Part shown: piece after piece, positions 57,140-64,000 of the stretch
Position numbering within the stretch: the stretch's first letter is position 1
Layout of the letters: each line of letters opens with the position of its first letter
NCBI GenBank assembly: GCA_964549135.1
Contig: CAZJUJ010000001.1
Coordinates: forward strand, 1 to 64,000
Direction of reading: 5' to 3'
DNA: 64,000 bases
From: RUG563 sp964549135
GTDB taxonomy: Bacteria > Bacillota > Clostridia > Christensenellales > Aristaeellaceae
The notes under the pieces: generated by a model
Databases searched by the model: none
The model's input: the letters and a program-made list of their open reading frames with translations, nothing else
What the model was told of the DNA's origin: nothing
Translations under genes and position numbers: made by a program

Positions 57140-58144
57140 TTGGAATGCATATTCGCAAAGTATGCGACAGACTTCAAATTGGGGGAGCCCATTCTCTCGC
57201 CCTCCGGCATTCCCGGAACGTTTGACAGCGTTGCAGTAGATGTTCCGGTGCTGTTCCGACATAACGGCAAAAACTATATGATGTACATTGGCTACGACGG
57301 AATAGGGTATCAGACCGCCCTGGCGATTTCAGAGGATATGGTGCATTGGCGCTCGCTGGGCGTTATTCTTCCGCGGGGCGGAAGCGGATGGGATAAGATC
57401 GGAAAGGCGGTCAGCTGCGTGCTGCATGATACCCACCTGTATGGAAACAGAGAGCTTTTAAAAATCAACGGCCGGTATTGGATGTTCTATCATTCCTATC
57501 CAGGCCAGGGGTATGAAGTAGGGCCGGCAGCCAATGGCATTGCCTGGACAGAGGATGAGGAATTGCTGGATTGGCATTGTCTGGAGGAACCGGTATTCCG
57601 CAAAGGGCCCGAAGGTGCCTGGGATGGTGGCGGCTTGTATAGCACATGGGTAATTCCCTGCGATGATGGATACATCATGTATTATAACGGCAAGGAGAGC
57701 GAGCAATGGCCCTGGCATGAGCAGGTGGGTATCGCTTATTCCAAGGATATGCAGCATTGGGAACGATATCCGGGCAATCCCGTGCTGCGGGTCAGCAAGC
57801 AGGGCTGGGACACCTATTTTTCCTGCGGTCAGCGTGTTCTATATGATGATCAGGCGCAAAAATGGGTGCAGTTCTATTGCGGCTATGACGGCATTCATGC
57901 CCAGGATGGCGTGGCAATAAGCGAAAACATGCAGGACTGGGTAAAATGCCCGGAGCCGATCCTGAAGGTGGGCGAACGCGGTGAAATTGATGAAACCCAT
58001 GCTCACAAGCCCAGCATGATTTGGCATGAAGGCTGCCTGTATCATTTCTACTGCGCGGTTCGTCCAACGCAGACGGAGGAGGAACGGCGCAAATATGGCA
58101 ATGAGTATCGCTGCATCACGGCTGCGCGTTCCAAGCCATGGTAA
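57140..58144 (+). CDS. Beta-propeller glycosidase (GH43/GH130-like)
   Basis: Predicted five-bladed beta-propeller glycoside hydrolase or phosphorylase, 334 residues. Repeated blade motifs are visible: VDVPVLFRHNGKNYMMYIG, LLKINGRYWMFYHSYPG, DGYIMYYNGKESEQWP and HKPSMIWHEGCLYHFYCA, with DMVHWRSLG/DMQHWERYP/NMQDWVKCP repeats between blades. No signal peptide is seen, so it acts on imported oligosaccharides. The start is TTG at 57140 behind a GGGGTG-type site. It leads a cluster with an ABC importer and a YesMN-type sensor pair. Family assignment between GH43, GH117 and GH130 is not certain. Confidence 0.82.
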   Translation: MECIFAKYATDFKLGEPILSPSGIPGTFDSVAVDVPVLFRHNGKNYMMYIGYDGIGYQTALAISEDMVHWRSLGVILPRGGSGWDKIGKAVSCVLHDTHLYGNRELLKINGRYWMFYHSYPGQGYEVGPAANGIAWTEDEELLDWHCLEEPVFRKGPEGAWDGGGLYSTWVIPCDDGYIMYYNGKESEQWPWHEQVGIAYSKDMQHWERYPGNPVLRVSKQGWDTYFSCGQRVLYDDQAQKWVQFYCGYDGIHAQDGVAISENMQDWVKCPEPILKVGERGEIDETHAHKPSMIWHEGCLYHFYCAVRPTQTEEERRKYGNEYRCITAARSKPW

Positions 58145-58168
58145 GCAGAAGGAAAGGAGGAAACGCAC

Positions 58169-59107
58169 ATGATGGCAAAAGCGAATCTATTCAAAAAACG
58201 CAGGAAAACGTTTCAGAAGATGTCTGAGTATTCTCTGATCTATCTGCTGCTGATTCCGGCGCTCATCATTCTCTTTGTATACTGCTATTATCCGATGCTG
58301 ACACAAATCGTATTATCCTTTAAAAAATATACCATTAAGGGCGGCATATGGGGAAGCCAATGGTACGGATTCAGCAATTTCATGCAGCTGTTTGCATCCA
58401 GAGATTTCAGCCGGATCATCACCAACACCCTGCGCATCAGCATCCTGCAGTTGGTCATGGGCTTTTTCCCGCCCATCCTGCTGGCCATCGCGCTTTTTGA
58501 TATGACCTCCACCAGGTATCGCAGAATTGCCCAAAGCATTCTTTACATTCCGCACTTCTTCTCATGGGTCATTCTCTATAATCTGGTAAACGTTCTCTTT
58601 TCCAATACGGGCTATATCAACAGCATCCTGCAGGCGCTGGGAGGAGAAACAAAAAACTTCCTGATGGAGAAAAGCTTTTTTCTGCCTGTGCTGATTGGCT
58701 CCAACATGTGGAAGGAGCTGGGCTGGGGAACGATCATCTATCTTGCTGCCCTCACCAGCATTGATACCGAATTATTCGATGTGGCCCAGATCGACGGCGC
58801 AGGCCCCCTGCAGCGCGTATGGTATATTACGCTGCCCGGAATTACGCCTGTTATAGTATTTGTGCTTACGATGTCTTTGGGAAAACTGCTGTCCGCAGCA
58901 AATACAGAACAGATTCTTCTCTTCTATGGCCCGCAGAATTATTCTGTCAGCGATGTAATTGGCACCTGGGTTTATCGCCAGGGCCTGGGCAAGGTGCAGT
59001 ATAGCTTGGGCGCGGCAGTATCGCTGTTCCAATCGGCGATCGGTCTCATGCTGGTGCTGGTATGCAATAAGGTTGCAACCAAGACGGCCGGCGTGGGCAT
59101 TTGGTAA
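58169..59107 (+). CDS. Sugar ABC transporter permease (LplB family)
   Basis: First membrane subunit of a CUT1-type carbohydrate importer, 312 residues with six membrane helices. The EAA-type loop that contacts the ATPase reads DVAQIDGAGPLQRVWYITLPG near residue 210. The start has AAGGAGG upstream. No ATPase gene is in the cluster, as is usual for this subgroup, which borrows a shared MsmX/UgpC-type ATPase. Confidence 0.95.
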   Translation: MMAKANLFKKRRKTFQKMSEYSLIYLLLIPALIILFVYCYYPMLTQIVLSFKKYTIKGGIWGSQWYGFSNFMQLFASRDFSRIITNTLRISILQLVMGFFPPILLAIALFDMTSTRYRRIAQSILYIPHFFSWVILYNLVNVLFSNTGYINSILQALGGETKNFLMEKSFFLPVLIGSNMWKELGWGTIIYLAALTSIDTELFDVAQIDGAGPLQRVWYITLPGITPVIVFVLTMSLGKLLSAANTEQILLFYGPQNYSVSDVIGTWVYRQGLGKVQYSLGAAVSLFQSAIGLMLVLVCNKVATKTAGVGIW

Positions 59108-59120
59108 GGGCGGTGTTGAC

Positions 59121-60002
59121 ATGAAACGTTTGAATGGATCCGAGCTTGCCTATCAGGCAGTCATTTATTTTCTGATCACGCTGCTGCTGATCGTATCGGC
59201 CTTTCCCCTGCTGTATGTGGTTTCCGTCTCCCTAACATCAGAGGCGGAATGGCTGGAGCGCGGAAATCTGATGCTGATTCCCCTGCGCCCCACACTGGAA
59301 GCCTATAAGAGAATTTTCGTTCGGAATGGCTTTATCTTCCAATCCTTCGGCGTCAGCCTATTGCGCACGCTGGCGGGAACCGCAATCGGTATGTTCATCA
59401 CGATGATGATGGGCTTTGCCACATCCCGGCGTGATATGCCCGGCGACAAGGCATTGATGTTTATGACGCTGATTACGGTATTATTCAGCGGCGGCCTGAT
59501 TCCAACCTTCCTGGTGGTAAAGGATACGAAGCTGTATGATACCTTCTGGGCCATGGTGATTCCCTGTGCCTTCAATGGATGGAACATTCTGGTTGCGCGA
59601 CAGTTCTTTTCAAATCTTCCCCGCGAGGTGGAGGAGGCGGCGGAAATGGATGGTGCCTCAAGATTCCAGCTGCTGACACGCATCCTATTGCCCATGAGCG
59701 GGGCGGTTATTGCCGCGCTGGGTTTATTCTCGGCAGTTGGACATTGGAATTCCTGGTTTGACGCCATGATTTACATCAAAAACGAGAATTTGAAGCCGCT
59801 GCAGCTCATTTTGTACAACATGAACATGGACGCCAACATGGGCTACAACATCAATGAACTCAACGATTTTGAAGCCCGGGTATCCAGCCGTTCCCTGAGA
59901 ATGGCGATTACAGTGATCGGCGTGGTACCGATTCTGTGCGTATATCCGTTTCTGCAAAAGTACTTCACCAAGGGCGTCTATGTGGGCGCGGTGAAGGGCT
60001 GA
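59121..60002 (+). CDS. Sugar ABC transporter permease (YtcP/LplC family)
   Basis: Second membrane subunit of the importer, 293 residues with six membrane helices. The EAA loop is EEAAEMDGASRFQLLTRILLP. The N-terminal SELAYQAVIYFLITLLLIV and the C-terminal FLQKYFTKGVYVGAVKG are typical. The start is the ATG at 59121; the frame runs on upstream inside the first permease gene. Confidence 0.95.
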   Translation: MKRLNGSELAYQAVIYFLITLLLIVSAFPLLYVVSVSLTSEAEWLERGNLMLIPLRPTLEAYKRIFVRNGFIFQSFGVSLLRTLAGTAIGMFITMMMGFATSRRDMPGDKALMFMTLITVLFSGGLIPTFLVVKDTKLYDTFWAMVIPCAFNGWNILVARQFFSNLPREVEEAAEMDGASRFQLLTRILLPMSGAVIAALGLFSAVGHWNSWFDAMIYIKNENLKPLQLILYNMNMDANMGYNINELNDFEARVSSRSLRMAITVIGVVPILCVYPFLQKYFTKGVYVGAVKG

Positions 60003-60121
60003 AATACCGGGAAGGAAAGGAGGAATGCGCATTTGTTTCCCAATAAATGAAGGAAGGAGGAGTGCCGGTCGTTTTCCTGGTCGCTAAAAAACAAATCAAG
60101 TAAAAGAAGAGAAGAAAGGAT

Positions 60122-61639
60122 ATGAAAATCATGAAAAAAATGCTGACGATCCTGCTGGCGCTGGCCTTGCTGCTTTCCAGCATGGCAGGCATCACCGCCC
60201 TTGCAGACGAAACCATCACCATCGAACTGTTCTATTCTCCCTGGGCAAGCACGCCCTACAGCGGCGTGGACCCGTATGAAGCCTATCTGGAAGAAAAATA
60301 CGGCTGCGATTTTGTGCTGACGCCGGCCACGGATTTTTCTTCCCAGCTAATGACGCGTGCAGCCGCAAACGATATGCCTGATCTGATCCTGCTGAACGAT
60401 ACAGAGCTGCGCAGCCTGTATGAGCAGGGCGTTCTTCTGGACGATTGGACGCCGTATCTGGAAAAGATGCCCAGCACCAGCGCCAATATGTCGGATCTGG
60501 CCAAGGCATTCCTGACCGTGGATGGCAAGATCATTGCCTGCCCTGCCATTGCAGGCGAGCAGAAGTATTCCTTCATGATTCGCAAGGATTGGCTGCAGAA
60601 GCTTAATCTGTCAATGCCCACCAATGATGAAGATCTGCTCAACGTCATGCGCGCCTTTACCTTTAATGATCCTGATGGCAACGGCATAAATGATACCTAT
60701 GGCTTTACCGCAGCCGGCGGCAATAGCGGCACCGGCGAATTGGCCAATCTGCTTTTGCTCTATGCAAACACGGATTATTATGTGAACGAGGAAGGCCAGG
60801 TAACAAACGCCATTAATGACGGCAGCTACCTGAAGTATCTGAATCTTGCCCGCGCAATCGTAAAGGAAGGCCTGATTGATCCGGATTGGTATACGCAGGG
60901 CTGGGATGAGCGCAAGCCCAATCTGTATGCCGGCAAGTTTGGCATCTGCTGGTATCCGGCCTCCGCGCTGATTAGCGAAATCTATAATGCCAATGGCGAT
61001 GAAGCGGTATTTGATCAGTGGGCCATTATGCCTATGTACACCGGCGCGCTTCCCTCTGAGCCGATTGTCGGGGCTATTCGCACGGTTTCTGCCAGCGCTG
61101 CAGCGGATGAAAAGAAGATGGATATCATTTGCCAGTACCTGGAGAATTGCGCATATCCCAATGATGATTTCTTTATCCTGCGCGATGGTTATCTCATCGA
61201 TGGCTACGATGTCAAAAAAGAAATCGCCGATGGCGTCTATTTCCTGGGCGTTTCCTCGGCAGAGCAGGCCGCCAAGCGCGTGCGCCAGGATGGCAGCATC
61301 ATGTTTGGCTGGGGCCAGATGGTGCAGGCGCAGGGCCAGAGCTATTTCAAGAGTCTGGAAAGCGCTGAACCGACAACGCTGAATGAATACCAGGCCCAAT
61401 TCCTGGCGCAGACCGCAACCATGAAAACGTATGACGCATTTGGCAGGCTGCTCAGCCCGGATCCCACGCTTCGTGAAGATGCCAGTTCCATGCAGGCAGA
61501 ATTTGAGATTGCCTATCTGCTGGGCGAAGTCGGCGAAACGGATTACGAAGGCTTTGTGGCGGAATACAACGCCAGCTATGGCGATCAGCTGCTTGAAAAT
61601 GCCGCCGAGACCTTCCGCGAATACGGCGTCATCGAGTAA
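60122..61639 (+). CDS. Extracellular solute-binding protein of the sugar importer
   Basis: Substrate-capturing protein of the ABC importer, 505 residues, exported by a signal peptide (MKKMLTILLALALLLSSMAG, cleaved near ALA-DE). There is no lipobox cysteine, unlike most Firmicute relatives, so how it stays at the surface is unclear. Family 1 features include PDLILLNDTELRSLYEQG and FTAAGG. The start could be either of the ATGs at 60122 or 60131; the second is better spaced from AAAGGA. A hairpin follows at 61664-61689. Confidence 0.92.
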   Translation: MKIMKKMLTILLALALLLSSMAGITALADETITIELFYSPWASTPYSGVDPYEAYLEEKYGCDFVLTPATDFSSQLMTRAAANDMPDLILLNDTELRSLYEQGVLLDDWTPYLEKMPSTSANMSDLAKAFLTVDGKIIACPAIAGEQKYSFMIRKDWLQKLNLSMPTNDEDLLNVMRAFTFNDPDGNGINDTYGFTAAGGNSGTGELANLLLLYANTDYYVNEEGQVTNAINDGSYLKYLNLARAIVKEGLIDPDWYTQGWDERKPNLYAGKFGICWYPASALISEIYNANGDEAVFDQWAIMPMYTGALPSEPIVGAIRTVSASAAADEKKMDIICQYLENCAYPNDDFFILRDGYLIDGYDVKKEIADGVYFLGVSSAEQAAKRVRQDGSIMFGWGQMVQAQGQSYFKSLESAEPTTLNEYQAQFLAQTATMKTYDAFGRLLSPDPTLREDASSMQAEFEIAYLLGEVGETDYEGFVAEYNASYGDQLLENAAETFREYGVIE

Positions 61640-61663
61640 ACTGAATCAATCCGATCAAATCAA

Positions 61664-61689
61664 ATGGGCTGCTGGTTTCAGCAGCCCAT
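61664..61689 (+). terminator. Intergenic stem-loop after the solute-binding protein gene
   Basis: A 10-11-bp stem (TGGGCTGCTG/CAGCAGCCCA) with loop GTTT is not followed by a T tract. It may stabilise the upstream mRNA and lower expression of the regulator genes. Confidence 0.6.
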
Positions 61690-61739
61690 AAAGTGTTCTA
61701 ACAATGATATGCGATTGGACAGAATACGGAGGGGCATGC

Positions 61740-63059
61740 ATGCAATTGTTTCAGATGATCATTGTAGATGATGAGCCGATGATTCGCAGCGGCCTGGTGA
61801 AAAGCATTAACTGGGAGGAATTGGGCTTTGAGGTGGTCGGCGCATTTGGCTCCGGCGCCGAGGCCATTGAGTTTTTAGCCAGCGCTCAGGTGGAGGTAGT
61901 ATTTACCGATGTCGTCATGAAAAACGGCACTGGCATCGATATTGCAGAATGGATTAGCGCCCATAAGCCGGGCATCCAGGTTGTTCTGCTTACGGGATAC
62001 TCGGATTTTGAAACGGCACGCAAGGCGGTTGCCTGCAAGGTAATCCGGTATATGCTCACCAAGCCTACCGATATTACAGAACTGAAAGCGGTCTTTACCA
62101 AAGTGCATGAGGTTCTGCTGCAGCGCCGTAATTCGATGGCGCTTTCAAGCGTGGCGGTGTATCTGAATTCAGACTGCGCCGATATCCAGCTTCCTGCCAT
62201 TACGCTGTCCGATGGAATGCATATCACAGGCACAATTTCAGGCTCTATTGGAAAGCGGGTAGCCATTTGGTGCTGTCCTGCCGACAAAGCAGCAGAATTG
62301 GCTCAGGCAATCGAGGAATTGCACGGGATAAATCCACTGCTGAAAAACGGCAGAATCTGCCGTTTTGATACGCTGCCCGCCATGCTGCAAACGCTGTCAG
62401 AAACGCAAATCGATTCCACACAGCAGGGCCTATGGAACGAGCAAATCCTGAATCAGCAGATCCAGAGTGCCTTTGATGAAGGCGAATATCGTCGGTTGGA
62501 CGAGCTGTTTGCCAAAATACGCATGCTGGATGCGCCAAAGCATGTCGTGCTGTTTGCCGCATATGTCATTGATTTGAATTACTACATATATTGTGCCAAG
62601 GAGAAAATCCAGGAAGAAAGGGATATCCGCGTACATTTGATTGCTGTCATGGAGGGCAAAGAACCAGTAGAGCAATTGATACGATGTGTGCATGCGCTGG
62701 TTGAAAGCTGCGAAAGGAATTTTTCGCGCAACAGTGATCATTTGCTTTCCTTTGTTGATCGTTATCTGGAAAGTCATCTGTCCGAAGGTGCATCCCTGGC
62801 AGAAATTGCTCAGCAGATGCATTATAGCCCGGGCTATTTGGGCCGTCTTTTTAAGGAGCGCGCCGGCAAAAGCTTTACAGACTATGAAATTGAATTCAAA
62901 ATTCGAAAAGCCGCCGCCATGCTGGAGGATACCACGCTGCATGTAAAAGAAATCGGGCAGCGAATCGGCTACAGCGATGCACAGCATTTTTCCGAAACCT
63001 TCCGAAACATCATGGGAATCTCGCCCGCCGGATACCGAAAAAGCCTGCGCGAGCAGTAA
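61740..63059 (+). CDS. YesN-type response regulator (AraC DNA-binding domain)
   Basis: Two-component regulator, 439 residues. Receiver domain with VDDEP at 9-13 and phospho-acceptor Asp57 in VVFTDVVMKNG; a middle region of about 200 residues without recognised family; AraC-type double HTH at the C-terminus (about 340-437; SLAEIAQQMHYSPGYLGRLFKERAGKSF and YSDAQHFSETFRNIMGISPAGYR). The start is the ATG 7 nt after GGAGG. With the following sensor it likely controls the sugar importer upstream. Confidence 0.95.
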   Translation: MQLFQMIIVDDEPMIRSGLVKSINWEELGFEVVGAFGSGAEAIEFLASAQVEVVFTDVVMKNGTGIDIAEWISAHKPGIQVVLLTGYSDFETARKAVACKVIRYMLTKPTDITELKAVFTKVHEVLLQRRNSMALSSVAVYLNSDCADIQLPAITLSDGMHITGTISGSIGKRVAIWCCPADKAAELAQAIEELHGINPLLKNGRICRFDTLPAMLQTLSETQIDSTQQGLWNEQILNQQIQSAFDEGEYRRLDELFAKIRMLDAPKHVVLFAAYVIDLNYYIYCAKEKIQEERDIRVHLIAVMEGKEPVEQLIRCVHALVESCERNFSRNSDHLLSFVDRYLESHLSEGASLAEIAQQMHYSPGYLGRLFKERAGKSFTDYEIEFKIRKAAAMLEDTTLHVKEIGQRIGYSDAQHFSETFRNIMGISPAGYRKSLREQ

Positions 63060-63075
63060 AAGGAGGGAAGCAAGC

Positions 63076-64000
63076 ATGACGAAAGGCAAAAGCAGACACT
63101 GTAAATTTTATAAGCTGATGCTGCATAATTACCGGAAAATGCTTATTCTGATTTTACCGGTGGTGCTGGTGCTGGTAATATTGATTGCCTTGGTCATGCG
63201 CGGGCAGTATAAAAATGCAATTCAACAAAGCGAATTGATTTGCAATAGAATATCGACTGCCATGAATGATGAACTGATGGATTTGCAGCGTTTCGTCAAC
63301 ACATTGGCAGGAAACAGCGATGTTCGCAGTATGGCCAGGCAAAAAAGCACGGCCTTGACCCGCCTGCATATGCGGCGGGTATCGAATATTATGAAATTCC
63401 TCAAGGATGAAAGCGAGCATAATGCGCTGTGTTCGGATGGCATCATCTATTTTGATGTTCCCCGGTATTTTATCGGAAAAACAGCCGCCTGGAAATATGA
63501 AGCGGAGGCGGAAGCATATTACAGCATCGTGCCGCAAATGATGGTATCGCTATACGGCATAGACGAAAAATGGCAGGTTGATCAAGGAAATGTTTTTTAT
63601 ATCAAGGCATTGCTGGGAGAGGACACAGGCCGCAGCGCTTTGCTGCTGCTATTGGATGCCTCCAGCGTGACAAATGCGCTGTCAGCCAGCCTCCTGCAGG
63701 GCAATATGCACGCATACTGGGTGGAGGATGACAGAATCCTTGGTGCAAGCGATTTGTATAGCACAGAAAAGAGCATCCGGGAATTGTATCCCCAGATTCC
63801 TATGAAAACGGGTGCCTTCTATCAAAGCGGCTATCAGTATTATGTAACCTGGTCGGAAGAAACAATCAACGGCTGGCGATATGCATTGGTTTCGGATTGG
63901 AATCAATTATTCCTCGGTCTGAAAACATATTTGGCTATTGCAATTTCATTTTTCTGCATGTTTGTCGTTTTCTGCCTGATCGTTGCCTATTGGATTGCCA
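63076..64000 (+). CDS. YesM-like sensor histidine kinase, N-terminal part (cut by window end)
   Basis: Open frame from ATG 63076 (GGAGG upstream) to the window end, 308 codons. A membrane segment (about 22-43, LILILPVVLVLVILIALVM) is followed by an extracellular region of about 230 residues and a second segment (about 280-303, LGLKTYLAIAISFFCMF). This matches the two-TM dCache-like sensor of YesM kinases; the HAMP, His-kinase and HATPase parts lie beyond the window. It follows the YesN-type gene by 16 bp. Confidence 0.85.
   Translation, partial: MTKGKSRHCKFYKLMLHNYRKMLILILPVVLVLVILIALVMRGQYKNAIQQSELICNRISTAMNDELMDLQRFVNTLAGNSDVRSMARQKSTALTRLHMRRVSNIMKFLKDESEHNALCSDGIIYFDVPRYFIGKTAAWKYEAEAEAYYSIVPQMMVSLYGIDEKWQVDQGNVFYIKALLGEDTGRSALLLLLDASSVTNALSASLLQGNMHAYWVEDDRILGASDLYSTEKSIRELYPQIPMKTGAFYQSGYQYYVTWSEETINGWRYALVSDWNQLFLGLKTYLAIAISFFCMFVVFCLIVAYWIA

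Noticed and set aside
60030..60110. Small leader peptide before the solute-binding protein gene
   Set aside because: A 20-codon frame with AGGAGG exists, but the ribosome site is only one base from its ATG and there is no sign of codon bias or a regulatory hairpin.

Overview
The window looks like a chromosomal segment of a fairly GC-rich member of the Bacillota, most likely class Clostridia. The evidence is gene order and signals: rpmH-rnpA-yidD-yidC-jag, plsX-acpP-rnc-smc-ftsY, rpsO-pnp-M16 peptidase, darA-holB-ricT, murB-whiA-crh-like, and zapA-U32-mutS2 are all Firmicute neighbourhoods. Promoters are sigma-A type, mostly with 17-bp spacers, and Shine-Dalgarno sites are strong, several of them preceding TTG or GTG starts. 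No tRNA, rRNA, CRISPR array, transposase, prophage gene or replication origin was seen.

Layout. 80-24783, minus strand: a ZIP metal transporter; the rpsO-pnp-M16 unit; uracil permease; the rpmH-to-jag unit; coaD, rsmD and alr with two poorly known genes; ddl, a membrane-anchored MurF-like ligase, an alpha/beta hydrolase and a GNAT; then plsX-acpP-rnc-smc-ftsY. 25034-27478, plus: darA, holB and ricT, the last broken by an in-frame TAG. 28050-34837, minus: a secreted L,D-transpeptidase, an FAD dehydrogenase, a secreted caspase-like protein and a GH2 glycosidase, the last divergent from an AraC regulator (34998-35759). 35882-46346, minus: argF, a Crh-like/nucleotidyltransferase fusion, whiA, murB, manA, a DUF1667 protein, an M20 dipeptidase, a PatB/MalY aminotransferase, an RNA methyltransferase, a pseudouridine synthase and a membrane protein. 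46625-55352, plus: cyclophilin, zapA, U32 protein, mutS2, a two-component pair and ispE. 55708-56856, minus: a secreted NagZ-like enzyme. 57140-64000, plus: a carbohydrate-use cluster (beta-propeller glycosidase, two permeases, solute-binding protein, YesN-like regulator and a truncated YesM-like sensor).

The genes are mainly housekeeping: cell-wall precursors (alr, ddl, murF-like, murB), wall remodelling (L,D-transpeptidase, NagZ-like), RNA and ribosome work (pnp, rpsO, rnc, rsmD, rnpA, rpmH, jag), chromosome and membrane biogenesis (smc, ftsY, yidC, plsX, acpP), and two sugar-use loci.

The most unusual items are: (1) the gene in the crh position after whiA, which encodes a Crh-like HPr domain with Asn at position 15 and Ser at position 46, fused to an AadA-like nucleotidyltransferase; (2) a family of roughly 295-bp palindromic intergenic elements built around a bidirectional terminator, at 1-68, 27485-28010, 36910-37203 and 55374-55669, with a decayed copy at 35764-35878; (3) the ricT nonsense codon; (4) promoters nested inside terminator hairpins; (5) operator-like palindromes over the uraA and GH2 promoters; (6) a secreted caspase-like protein carrying an EF-hand-type loop.
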